64,000 nt of DNA from Dactylis glomerata (taxonomy: Eukaryota; Streptophyta; Magnoliopsida; Poales; Poaceae), in NCBI GenBank assembly GCA_007115705.1, contig QXEO01000881.1, positions 806,001 through 870,000 on the forward strand. Reading direction: 5' to 3'. The notes below the pieces were generated by a model that did no database searches, was not told the DNA's origin, and saw only the letters and a list, made by a program, of their open reading frames with translations. Shown here piece after piece: positions 1-10,724 of this stretch. A program made the translations under genes and the position numbers. Within the stretch, counting starts at the first letter, position 1; each line of letters opens with the position of its first letter.

Positions 1-346
1 TAACTATCCAACCTATGCATTAATATTCGTGCGAAAAAACTTTACCTTCTATATATTGGAACGGAAGGAGTATATGGCTCTACATTGTGTGGTGCTGAGT
101 ATGAGTACTATGTTGTTGGGTCAAATGATCGGTACACGGGATTAACGCGAGATGGAGTGTTAAACAAAGCGAGCCAGGCCTGCCGAACATATGGGAACAG
201 ATCAGCAACTCTGATAATGGAAGATAATTAACACTTTTGCTATTTGAACATTTTCGTAGAGGAGACTTCTGAAGATCATTTAGCAATCACATTTTTTGTG
301 GAGTGCACATAAAGCATTCGTACGTGATACTGTATTTTTATACTTA
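1..346. other. No gene recognised
   Basis: AT-rich flank with only short chance reading frames. I see no coding signature, RNA gene or clear repeat here. It ends at the TTA that precedes the terminal inverted repeat starting at 347. Confidence 0.5.
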
Positions 347-3240
347 GGGCAAGTACAATGCTTGACGCTAACAGAGACGCTTAGAGTGGAAAAAGAAATA
401 GCATAAAATCAAATTATTTTCTAAGCACCTTCGCTCCCATGCAACGTGCTTTACAAGATAGCGTCAAAAGTACTTGCAAATCGCCTAAAAGTTATTCTAC
501 CGGTTGTTATCTCTGAATATCAGAGTGCATTTGTGCCTAGTAGGCTGATTACTGACAATGCCTTGATCGCTCATGAATGTCTTCATACTATCCGCAAGCA
601 GAAGGGAAAGAAGCCTTTCTTTGCCCTCAAGATCGATATGATGAAGGCCTATGACAGAGTCGAATGGAGCTACCTTCACGGTTGTCTTCTCAAACTGGGT
701 TTTGCTGTTCCATGGATTGAGGCTGTTATGCGCTGTGTTACTAGAGTTCGGTATGCAGTCAAGGTGAATGGGGAACTTACACAGCCGGTGATCCCATCTA
801 GAGGTATTCGACGGGGTGATCCGATCAGCCCGTACTTATTTCTCCTTTGCACGGAGGGTCTTTCTTGTTTATTACAGGAGAAGGAAGAGAGTGGACAGCT
901 ACAGGGTATCCGTAATGGAAGGCATGGTCCTCCAATTTCACACCTACTCTTTGCGGATGACAGTATTTTCTTTGCTAAGAGCGATCTTCGCAGTGTGGAG
1001 GCACTAGTTTCAACTCTGAAATTATACTGTGATGGCTCTGGGCAGAAGATTAATCATGACAAATCAACAATATTCTTTGGCAGTGGTTGTGCCGATGAGC
1101 TGAAGAATGAAGTCATGAATATTATTGGGGTTCTGAATGAGGCGCTTCAAGATTTCTATCTAGGTATGCCTACTGAAGTGGGCCGATCCCCAATTGAGTG
1201 CTTTCGGTTTCTCGCTGATAGAGCTTGGCAGAGGATGAATGCATGTGCTGGTCGTCCTATGTCAAGGGCTGGCAAAGAGGTATTCCTGAAAGCTGTTATC
1301 TAGGCGATCCCCACCTTCATTATGAGTTGTTTCCAAATTCCTGTGGGAACATGCACGTCGATTAGGAGGTCGATCGCTGATTTCTGGTGGGGTTTTGAAG
1401 ATGGACACCGGAAAATGCACTGGAGATCATGGGAGTGGTTGTCGACACCGAAATCCATGGGTGGGATGGGCTTCCGCGATCTGCAGTTGTTCAATCAGGC
1501 GATGTTGGGCCGTCAGGTTTGGCGGTTGCTGACGGATCCTAGCTCTTTGTGTGCTCGTGTATTGAAGGGCCGGTACTTCCCCAACTGTGATTTTTGGGAA
1601 GCTCAGAAACCTCGCTCTTCCTCGTATACATGGCACAGTATTATGTATGGCAAGGAATTGGTGCAGCAAGGTCTGCGTTGGGGCATTGGCAATGGCCTAC
1701 ACGTAAGAATCCTAGAGGACAACTGGATACCTGGTGTGGTAGCTGATAACCTGCGCCCACTTATTCCACTACCGAGAGGAGCTACTGTCAGCTACCTTAT
1801 GGATGCTGATACGGGTTCCTGGGATGCTGATATGGTCAGGGGTTGCTTTGAGAATTCAGTTGCAAGGAAAATCTTACAAATTCCCTTGAGCTGTCATGGA
1901 GGTGATGACTTCCCGTCGTGGCCTCATGCAAAGTGTGGTATATACACTGTGCGCTCGGCTTATAACCTGGCCCGGTCGCAAGAGGTTATACTGAGACGTA
2001 GTCTGACAAACCGTGGACTGCAGGCAGATATGACTGACGAGGAGAAGCTCTGGAAGAAGTTATGGAACATCAAGGCCCCGGGTAAAATGAAGATTACTCT
2101 GTGGAGGCTCGCACATGACTGTCTTCCGAGTGGCTTTCAACTTCGTCAGAGGAACATACCAGCAGAGGAGACCTGTAACTTCTGTAACCGAATGGAGCGA
2201 GCGGAACACTCGGTTTTGTTTTGCCCATATGCTGCTGAGGTATGGCATGCCGTTAAAGCGGCTTACCCTGTTCATCTTCGAAGGAAACACTTTGTCAGTC
2301 CGAAATATTGGGTACTGGACTTTCTGGGAAGATCGAACGATCATGAAGCGATGATTTTGGCTGTTTCGGTGTGGCATCTGTGGGAAGCACGGAATGCAGT
2401 TCGTAATGATGAAAAAAGAAAACATCCGAACAGTCTTGCTGAGCAGATTAAGGCATACATCGCGTTGATCCTGCTGCATCTCTTCAAGCCTACTACCATC
2501 CATAGTCGTGACTCCACTTCTACTTCACCACAGTGGTCTCCGCAACCGGAAGGTACGGCTATTGTTAATGTTGATGCAGCGTTGTTCTCTTCTTCATCCA
2601 GAATGGGGGTAGGTGTTGTGATCAGGGACCACAGCGGCAAATTTCTTGTTGCTTGTAGCAAGTTGCTTGATGAGGTCATAGCACCGGAGTTAGCAGAAGC
2701 ACTCGCTGTCAGAAGTGCAATCACCCTCGCTTTGGAAGAAGGCCTGGACAGGATCATCCTCGTGTCTGACTGCCTCTCGGTGATTCAGCGCATCCAATCT
2801 CCTAATCGAGATAGATCGCTTGTTGGAGTAGTGGTGGAAGATATCAAGACTTTCGCCACGTCTTTGTCATCAGTGACTTTCCGTCATATTAGTCGTCGTT
2901 GTAATAATTCAGCACATACTATGGCTCGGAGAGCTGAACTTGTTGGTAGTTTCTTATTTCGTGTTTTTGCTCCGGAGTGCATTCGTGACAAACTTTGTTT
3001 TGATGTTATTTGATCAATAAAGTGTTGAATTCTCAAAAAACGTAGATGCTAATCACAGGCGCCTAACTACGCGGCTGGTGCGCACGTTGCTTGTCTAACC
3101 CCGTACAGAAAAAGGCTAAGAGTCGCCGCTTGAGTTTGCACCGATGCCGGACGGACGCCAGGATTAGAAGTCCGAACCGCTGATCGCCCAGGAATATGAT
3201 CCTGGCGCCCAGGGCTTAGCGCCCGCCGTTGTACTTGCCC
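347..3240. mobile_element. TIR element (PIF/Harbinger-like MITE) interrupted by a LINE
   Basis: The left end begins GGGCAAGTACAATG (347-360). The right end is its inverted copy (3227-3240), 13 of 14 bases matching. TTA lies directly outside both ends (344-346 and 3241-3243), the 3-bp duplication typical of PIF/Harbinger elements. Just inside each end lie GCGCTTAG/CGCTAA-type subterminal sequences. The middle is occupied by a LINE fragment (about 437-3040), so the TIR element proper would be only about 290 bp: 347 to about 437 plus about 3041-3240. No transposase is visible, which fits a MITE. The TSD of the inner LINE could not be found, so the alternative that the TIR element carried the LINE as cargo is not excluded. 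Confidence 0.6.
443..3013 (+). pseudogene. LINE ORF2 remnant: RT, zf-RVT and RNase H, one nonsense codon
   Basis: This is the 3' part of an L1-type non-LTR retrotransposon polyprotein, truncated at its 5' end near 437 so that the endonuclease and the start of RT are missing. One frame runs from 443 to the TGA at 3011-3013, with a single TAG at 1301-1303. RT motifs are present in order: AYDRVEW, RGIRRGDPISPYLF and the catalytic FADD. After the stop come the C-terminal LINE region, a zf-RVT zinc finger (CNFC...H...C near 2180-2225) and an RNase H domain (about 2560-2930) with NVDAAL, PELAEAL, VSDC and a late His. The stop replaces what is usually Gln in AVIQAIP, so CAG to TAG is the likely change. 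A short A-run (3035-3040) ends the element. The RNase H separates it from the other LINEs here, in which I see none. It cannot be mobile. Confidence 0.85.
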
Positions 3241-3243
3241 TTA

Positions 3244-5340
3244 GGAGACAGAGGGAATCTTCTACTGGAAATTAATCAGATGAAATCAGCACGTACACGG
3301 AGACGAGATTTGATTATGAGCTAAGATGAACTTTCTGACCAGATCGTTGCGCTTTTTCTGTAGGGGTGGACATGTACATCTCCAAACTTCTCTAGAAGAT
3401 CTATAGAATAGATTTATAGAAATAACTAAAAGAAAATGACACCTCAGCGACTGGATCAGAACAGTACTACAACGGAAGTGACATCAATGGAGCGCACGTT
3501 TATCATCAGAAGCCTTGTGCTTCAATGGTTGCGTGTGAAGCAGTACAAATTAATTTATCTCCATTTTTATTAAATGAAAATGGAAAATCTTTTGCCTTGT
3601 TATAGAAAAAAATCTCTCCAGTTTAAGATGAAACATGAAAAGGAAAATTTGCGAAGAGGCCAAAGGCCATTTATCAAAGTCAACATGCTTGCTTAAATAA
3701 AATAAAATTACACATAAGCCCATGGAGAAATTGAAGCCGTCTTGCTCCCAAACTCGCCCGCGACGTGCCGTCGAAGGTTGATGTTGCATGTAAACCAGAA
3801 AAATATTTTTAACACCGACGATGGTGATATGTGAAATAGAGCGTCGTCCTGAAGAAGAAAGCAACGAAGGGGGCTAGATGACCACCCTAGATGCAAGAAG
3901 ACCCAACCTCACTAGCTCGATGGTGAAGCCAAATTTAGCTAAACATCGTAGGTTGGAGAAGAACCATCAGACCGATGCATGGATACTACCTGCAACGTAC
4001 ACATATAGTATCAAATTCAGTTCAACATTCCATAGGAGCAGCAATCGGATGATTTTCTCATGATGCTCAAGTCACCACGAGATTGCCACCGATGAGGTTG
4101 ACGAGGAATCAGGCAGCCTCATTATAAACCAGCACAACGCCGTCGCACACTGGCTGACAAAACCTAACCCTTAGAGACCTAACTACAACACCACAACCTT
4201 TCTCCGGTCCTCGCCCCTCCAGCCGCCGGCATGAAATGTAGAGGAAAAGGGGACCCTTCACTTGACGGTTGGGAGTCGAGGAGACGGGGGGTTACTTTTT
4301 TCTCGAGAGGCAGTTACTAGACATCGTGGATTTTTATTGAATATAATTGTCTACTCTCTTCCATCATATCAGTCCTTTGGTTAAACTCGCATGCAATTTC
4401 ACTATTTTAACCTTTTTTGGATGAAACATGATTAATCTTAAAAATACTTTTCAATCCAAACAAGCTGGGAGATTTAAACGCAGAGGCCATTTTGCTGGCA
4501 ATCCGGAGAACCAATGGAAACTTTGCTTAACGGATGTTGTGCCGTCTCTTGAGTTAGTATATGAATAGTACTTGGACCAGTTTAAAGGGAAAATGTTAAA
4601 AATATCAAAATGTGTGGTTCATGTAGTACAGTGTAAAGGTTAAATTCTCTGACAAAGAAGTGTAAAGCCACTTTATATGATAAGGAGCTCACATGTAAAA
4701 ACCGAAAAAGTTGTTAATGTGATCTTCTTTTGAACCGACGCTGGAAAAGGAATATTGTGAAGTGTCGAGCAGCTGAACAAGAGCAAGTCAGCAGTCACAC
4801 CGTTTATTCGATGTACTTTCCTAGCGTGAGAAGTCTGAACCGTGAGTATCAAATGCAGTCCTGCTCACGTCTGAACAGTTCACCACACCAAAAACATGCA
4901 AAGGAAGGAGAGAGCATCTTGTGCAGATTGTACGGTGTAGCTACTTGTCTGAATAAAGTACTGTAGTAGCTACTTGTCGAGGTACACGTGTGATATATAC
5001 CATCTTGTGCAGATTGTACGGTGTGCATGCATGCCATGCAGCATCACCACTTTCCGAAAGACAAAACAGAGAGAGATGGACGGAGCTAGCTAGGACAGTA
5101 CAGCATCTGATCCCTGATTAGCTCTACACCTATTTTTTTAAAAAAATTGCCCGAAATTAACCCTTGTGAATATTGCACGCAGAGACCATTTGATCCCTAA
5201 AAATACTCAACCTTGACACATCTAAACCATACTATATTCTAATAAAATCTAGATGCAGGACATACATACATGTCATGCATCCATAATTGATAGAAATAAT
5301 CAATGGAAGCTAGAGCAGGTGTGTCCCTAGTTCTCCATGC
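3244..5340. other. Intergenic, diverged repeat-like DNA
   Basis: No convincing coding region. The stretch at about 3560-4340 has the mixed GC texture of old non-coding retroelement DNA but lacks recognisable ends or domains. 4480-5340 is the upstream region of LOR1; it holds the direct repeats described separately. Small frames such as 3878-4063 and 4730-4966 have no homology that I recognise. Confidence 0.4.
4915..5024. repeat. 24-bp direct repeat upstream of LOR1
   Basis: The same 24 bases occur at 4915-4938 and 5001-5024, 86 bp apart start to start. A second short motif, TAGCTACTTGTC, is also repeated between them (near 4937 and 4967). The copies are identical and lie about 320-430 bp before the LOR1 TATA box. 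They could be a small local duplication or regulatory sites; the sequence does not decide. Confidence 0.7.
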
Positions 5341-5345
5341 ATATG

Positions 5346-5352
5346 TATAAAT
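5346..5352 (+). promoter_or_regulatory. TATA box of LOR1
   Basis: TATAAAT lies 71 bp before the chosen ATG at 5423. An earlier in-frame ATG at 5351 overlaps this box and would be upstream of the expected transcription start (about 5376-5380), which supports the 5423 start. Confidence 0.6.
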
Positions 5353-5422
5353 GCAACAGAGCCGCATCGCAGTGCTCACCTCATCATCTCTATCAGCACT
5401 ACTGCGTACCTCTCATCAGGGA

Positions 5423-6193
5423 ATGGCCACTACGAGGATCCAGCCGCTATCATCTTCCCAGCTGCATGATCTTGCTGGTAGTGGTGATCATGATCAGAAG
5501 CAGGTATACACGGTGTGGATGAAATCGCTGGTGTTCAACGGCCATGGGTGCACCATCTACGGCCAGGACGGGCGCGTGGCCTACCGCGTCGACAACTATG
5601 CCTGCGCCCGCAGCCGGGAGGTGTTCGTCATGGACACCGCCGGCAAGACACTCATCAAGCTACAGCTCAAGAAGGTACACACATTGTATGCTGTTTTCTG
5701 ATACTATCTGAAGATGCAATTTTCGGAGCCTCCTAATTCGAGATCAAATTAATGAGCCATTTCTGTCTTCCTTAACATTGTTTGATTTAAATCGTGAACG
5801 GGATTTTTATTGCAGAGTTTTGGTTTCTTCGAGACATGGCAAGGCTTCTCATGCAGCGACGCGGCCGACGACGAGGCTGCAGCCGGCCAGCAGCCGTGGT
5901 TCAGCGTCCGGAAGGAGCACAAGATTCTGAAGAATGGAAGAGTCGCCGTAGTCAGGGTCGCCGTTGGCGCCGGCGGGAAGGCGTACACGATCGACGGCGC
6001 GTGGCGCGGGTCGGAGTACTACAGGGTCAGCGACGTCGACGGCGCGGCCGTGGCGGAGGTCGGAAGGAAACGGACGGCGTCCGGGCTGTCGCTGGGAGAG
6101 GACGTGCTGACTCTGACGGTGGGCCACGCGGCTGACCGCCTGTTCGTCGTCGGGCTCGTCGTTGTGTGTGGCCTGCTCAGCCGCTGTATCTGA
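5423..6193 (+). CDS. LURP-one-related (LOR) protein, LOR1, two exons
   Basis: Exon 1 is 5423-5674 (84 codons) and exon 2 is 5816-6193; together they give 209 residues, the usual size for this plant family. The intron (5675-5815) is GT...AG, phase 0, with donor AAG|GTACAC and acceptor TTGCAG|AGT. The protein has the Tubby-C2-like LOR pattern: YTVWMKSLVFNG, then G-C-T-x-Y-x-x-D-G, a YRVDNY strand, REVFVMD, and later PWFSVRK, a second barrel repeat, and a hydrophobic C-terminal helix (LFVVGLVVVCGLLSRC) that in this fold packs inside the barrel. The start was chosen because the paralog LOR2 also begins MA..IQPL and because of the TATA position. Arabidopsis LURP1, the family founder, acts in basal defence against oomycetes; function here is inferred only. 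The acidic insert near the exon 2 start varies between paralogs. No lesion is seen. Confidence 0.88.
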
Positions 6194-6364
6194 TTCTGCT
6201 TGGCCGAGGCCCGAGCAAGGGGTTCTGCATGTTTCTGTTTGGAGGTGTTTTTTACACTGCTTTTTTCAAGTGTTTGTTCACTGAACAGAGAGGCAAAGTA
6301 AAGCAGTAAAGTCTATTTGCGTTTAGAGAAAAAGTGTTTTTAGAGAAAAAGAAAGGAGAATTCG

Positions 6365-6442
6365 CATTGTCCCCTTTTTCCTCAAGTGTGTGTACTTGAC
6401 AAGTTGACATAGATTTTTTCCTACAGAGAAAAAGGGACAATG
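6365..6442. repeat. Small inverted repeat 3' of LOR1
   Basis: CATTGTCCCCTTTTT (6365-6379) is matched by the inverted AAAAAGGGACAATG (6429-6442), one base short in the C/G run. The spacer is about 50 bp. It lies 170-250 bp after the LOR1 stop and could fold in a 3' transcript. It might equally be a MITE relic. Confidence 0.5.
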
Positions 6443-8006
6443 TCATGTAACCTGCTGACACTTTGCAACACTGCATGGCTGATACAAGTTAAAAGCTACT
6501 TAGATGACTAATCATACATAACTGGTAAATCTGTAGTGTTTGATTGTCTCGCTATAATGACATATCCACTTTGTACCCATGCTAATTGCATTTTACAAGG
6601 TTACTATCTTGGGTAAGAAATGCTCCTTTACAAAGATACCACACAATTTTTTATTTTTAAAGGTATCTTCATTTTTAGGTTGTCTCATGGATTCTTCTAT
6701 AAAACTAAAGTCAGTGGGTTTTTTCCCGCAGTTTTCAAAAAAAAAACAGTAAAAACCTATGTACTACCACATATATGCAAGAAGATGAAAATGAGTAACA
6801 GCTGCTAGTTCCAACACAAATTTATTCAGTATGAAACTATATGAATGAGAATAAGCTTGGAGTGATAGTTGAGTTGAAATTTCTAGGTATTTAGTTATTT
6901 TTAGCCATAATAACAATGCGTTTAGTCGAAAGAATAAGAAGAAAATAGCACATATATATTTAACTATGTCATGTAAGTCTATTAGGCCCATCAATTTATC
7001 AATTAGACATTCCCCTAAAAGTCAGTCAAACAAAGACTGAGGATGATGAGTCAGCATATCGTACGTCGCATATCGTACGTCCGTACACCGAGTGGAGCGT
7101 CATATGTCTTAAGGATTAAAGCCCTGTTTCCAACAGAGGAGAACTGTAAGAATTTTTTGGCATATGATTCCTATAGAAAAATTCCGATCGTACTGTTTGG
7201 AACAAAGAAAAAGGAATCCTTGGTTCTTTTGAAATTTCTATGGAATAGACTATTTCATAGAGATTTTGGAAGAAAAGTAACATGACCATGCTTTTATCCC
7301 TTCGTCTCTACAATTCCTACATACGTTCATCTAAACGACAGTTTTAAATTCTTCTCTTGGTTTTAATTCCTATAGAAATTAACATGACATCTCAATTTCT
7401 GCATTTTTTGGTTCCTACATTTTAAGTTCATGTGTTCCTGATGGGGCCTAACTAGACAGCAAGTAAGGGATCTGCGTGTAAAATGTTTACAAGGGATAAT
7501 ATGAGCAAAATTTGTTAATTGGCTCACAGGGCATCAGATGCGAACTGAACTGTAGCTAGCTCCCTTCTCTCCTTTTTTCCTGTCTTTCTGGAAAGAGATC
7601 ACTGATGCGAGACGTACATTTATATTTTGTGGACCATGGTATCCTCTTTCCCCTCCTTTCATTTTTTTATTATTTTCCTTGCATGTTTTTCTTGAGATAA
7701 ACAACTGCTCAAACTATTATTAACTTTGCAAATAGAGACCGTAGAATCTCTGCTGTACTGTTTGAATTTTCTGCACTCTAAACCATTTTTAAAAAACAAG
7801 CACCCCAAGCCCAAACTTTTTAGTAAGCATAAGACTTTTGTGTCATAATTAAACGTGCAAAGCCTCCATGTATCATCAGCTGGATTAGCAGTTTAGCAGC
7901 AGCTGTACTGATGTTCTCATCCAAACGTTAACGTTCTGGAGGTATCATTTCCTATTTAAAAGAAGCGAATGATCAGGTCAACAAGTATTATCTCTCCTGT
8001 CTATTT
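6443..8006. other. Intergenic AT-rich DNA
   Basis: No gene recognised. The segment holds the weak MITE candidate at 7118-7448 and otherwise AT-rich sequence with short chance frames. Confidence 0.4.
7118..7448. mobile_element. Possible degenerate MITE
   Basis: The left side begins GCCCTGTTTCCAACA after TTAAA; the right side ends ...GATGGGGCC before TAA. TTCCTATAGAAA near the left end has an inverted partner in the right half (TTCCTATAGAAATT region), giving partial fold-back symmetry. The terminal match is poor, so this is a tentative call. Confidence 0.3.
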
Positions 8007-8009
8007 TAA

Positions 8010-8852
8010 GGGGGTGTTTGTTTGAGCTTTTTTCAGCTTTCCACTGAAAAAAGCAGGCAAACCGAAACAAACAGGGAGCTTTGGCTGTGAGCTTTTCCAA
8101 AGCCGAAGACAAAAATACACTACGCGAGTGAAGCATCTGGGAACCTGCTTCCCGCGGCTTTGGGACTTAGAACCCAAACGGTATACTGCTTTGCCCTTAT
8201 TGGTTTGGCTATTTACGCAAAACTGCCACGGAGCCCTTCTCCGTGTCTCGTCGATCGAGCCGAAGCTTCACAATCTCAGTTGTCCGCTCGTGTATTGTTT
8301 TGCTTTTTTTACTGGAGAGTGTAGCGTTTGGTGACGAGTACTAGCTGATCACATGATCGATTGATTTATGTAATTCTCGATTATTTGTGCTTTCCTTATT
8401 CGTTGGGACAGAAGTAGAATACGCAGAAAGTTGGCAATAGTACACACGGAATAAACACGTACGTGTCCGACTATTTTTTGTTGTACACGTAGCAGTAGTA
8501 CACGCAGAACAAATATTTTTGCTACTCCCTCCTTCTCAAGATAACTCAGTTCAACTGTGTCTAAATACGGTTATATCGAAACATATTTTAGTGTTAGATA
8601 TCTTTATATCAAAAAAAAGTTAAGCAAATTATTGTGTGAAAGAGATGGTATATAAAATTAGCAAATTATCAAAAATATGCTCAGAACTCTTAGGTTAGGG
8701 TATTTCAGACAATTCACTAGTTCACAGCTAGACAGCCAATCAAGTTGCCAAACAGTCAAATTTAAAAAAGCAGCTTTCACTGCACAGCAGCTTTCTCTAC
8801 ACAGCAGCTTTCCCTGCACAGCCAGCTAGCCACAGCCGAAACAAACAGGCCC
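8010..8852. mobile_element. PIF/Harbinger-like MITE with TAA duplication
   Basis: The left end is GGGGGTGTTTGTTTGAGC. The inverted right end is GGGCCTGTTTGTTTCGGC, 14 of 18 bases matching. TAA flanks both sides (8007-8009 and 8853-8855). The interior has several CAGCAGCTTT(C) units near the right end (about 8769-8815) and, from about 8525, a CTCCCTCCTTCTCAAGATAA stretch resembling one end of a Stowaway-type MITE. There is no transposase; the only frame (8128-8334) has no recognisable domain. Confidence 0.6.
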
Positions 8853-8855
8853 TAA

Positions 8856-9507
8856 GTCCGGTCATGGCCGACCGTATGATAATCTCGTTTCATTTCAGTA
8901 GAAAATACAGCAATACAGTATCAGGTACACATTTTTTTTGTGCGCTCGACAAAAATAATTGCAATTACTATATGATCTTCAGAAGTCTCAGGTTGGAGAT
9001 GATAGTTTAGCTTCATTATTAGAGTTTCTAAGCTGCACGAGGCTCCCAATTTTATGGTAGGCCGTGCTTTGTTTAACACTGGAGCATTGTACTTGTCCCT
9101 GAGAGCTGGAAGCAAACAATTTACTACTAGTAGTTGATTTCAGTAGCAGTAGTCAGCATGCATATCCATTTTTGTGTCATCACTTCCCACTGCGTTTGTC
9201 CAAACAACATAAAATGGATATCTTTAATCAATGAAATTATGAATAAAAATGTAGCCTGTTTTTCTTTTTGGTGTTCTCCCATGTGTGGATAAGTGATCTT
9301 GTAAACAATGTTGAGGGTGGCCGCCCTGACATCATAGAAAGGGGAACAAGAACAACGACGCAAACTGGCCTCTGGCTGCTAGCTTAATTAGGTGCGAGTA
9401 CTTATCCTTCGTTCAGTATAGGGTGCCTACTTTCTTTATGCTGACCGAACAGAACAATCTATTTTATGAAATAGAGTCCAAACAGAAGAATCCGTGATAA
9501 GTTTTCG
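8856..9507. other. Intergenic, nothing recognised
   Basis: AT-rich spacer between the MITE and the short LINE. Minus-strand frames at 8921-9115 and 9127-9363 have no domain I know. Confidence 0.4.
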
Positions 9508-9519
9508 ATCATCCATTTT

Positions 9520-10508
9520 TTTTTTTGAAACGGGGGCAAAAGCTTTGCCCCTATCAATTTATTAAGGAGAAGAGAATTGCTCAGTTAATTAACGGAAAAC
9601 CGAGCGAAAACCGTTACAACACAACCACAAGAAAACAACAAGAAAGCATGCAACCTTCGAACCAACAACTACTCACAACCTACAACCGTGTGAACTGAAG
9701 ATATCTGGGACACCACGACGCAAAGAATATCCACATAGCGGACGACCATAGAGGGTTCATCACTCAAGAAACCGCCGAAGTTTTCCTTGCTACGCCCTTC
9801 TTCCTTCTTTTGCCCCAGATAGATACCTTTCTCAGAGAGTTCTCCACCTTTTTGATTATCTCCTCTGAAGCCTTTCCGGCCAAGACACATGCAATGTCCT
9901 TGCCATATCTAGGGCTAGCCGCCTCCAAACTGGCAAGCAAGCCGCAAAGCTCTTTAGCAAAAAGTACCTCAGAGCTATGCGCTAACACTCCTCCACTAAC
10001 CAGAGAGGCGGGCAAGAGCAGTGGCGAGGGAACCAAGGCCTCAAAAGAGACTAGCTCCAACGGAAGCACCACAGAAGATTCCCCACCCAACTCGTGAAGC
10101 TCTGGTGTGATCTGCAGCACTGGAGCCGATATTCCATCAATGCCCTCGCTCTCAAAGGTAGGCGACACCTTAGGCTGCGGCGACGGGCAGGGACTGCCAT
10201 GAGGAGAGATACAACTGTAGAGATGGTCTTCCTCAACCACAGACGAATTCTGCAAAGTGGATTCAAGCGGAATCGAGGCCCGCTTGGGGGCGACCCCAAG
10301 GCCACCAGAAGTACATTCCTCTGTCGGCTCCACAGAACCGCCAGCGCGCGCCAACAACAACTTGAGTGTTGCCACCTCTTCACGAAGGGGGCGAGACGCC
10401 TCCTCGACACGGACGTCAATCAACTGAAGGAGCTCCATGCGCATCAAGGCAACCTGAGACTAAAAGAGAGAGTCCAAACTGGTGTCGATGCGGAACTCCT
10501 CGCAACAC
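9520..10508 (-). mobile_element. Short LINE (non-LTR) insertion, minus strand
   Basis: A perfect 12-bp duplication, ATCATCCATTTT, lies at 9508-9519 and 10509-10520. Between them the + strand begins with a T-run (the poly-A tail of a minus-strand insert), followed by the inverted form of a typical grass LINE 3' end (GGGGCAAAGCTTTTGCCCC-type). The element is about 989 bp and carries one reading frame. Confidence 0.85.
9764..10447 (-). pseudogene. Retroelement ORF remnant in the short LINE
   Basis: Up to 227 codons are open on the minus strand. A TAG lies a few codons upstream of the first Met, so the frame is 5'-truncated with the element. The N-terminal part (ELLQLIDVRVEEASRPLREE...LKLLLA) looks like an amphipathic coiled coil. 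The middle is Pro/Ser/Glu-rich and low-complexity. The last third (LCGLLASLEAASPRYGKDIACVL) is helical and the end is Lys/Arg-rich (GKRRKK). I recognise this as a repetitive grass retroelement protein of ORF1/gag-like character, but I cannot assign a domain. It lies only about 240 bp from the poly-A end, where an ordinary LINE would have the C-terminus of ORF2, so this family may be a non-autonomous LINE lacking RT. Confidence 0.55.
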
Positions 10509-10724
10509 ATCATCCATTTTGGAATCCAATAATCACACACATGTTCCACAGTGAGTTTCAGTTAGATACAGGTTTCAGCTGCAGTGGATGATGCATCAAC
10601 CAGTGGTTCATCTCCTCGCTGAACTCTGATAATTTGTTTAGAATGGCTAACCGCTCCCAGCTAATAATAGTTCAAACTGACGATCGAGCACTAGCTAAAC
10701 GTGGCAATTAGAGAAGTGGGGAAG

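Noticed and set aside
5351..5422. Earlier in-frame start for LOR1 at 5351
   Set aside because: It overlaps the TATA box and would precede transcription; the paralog supports the 5423 start.
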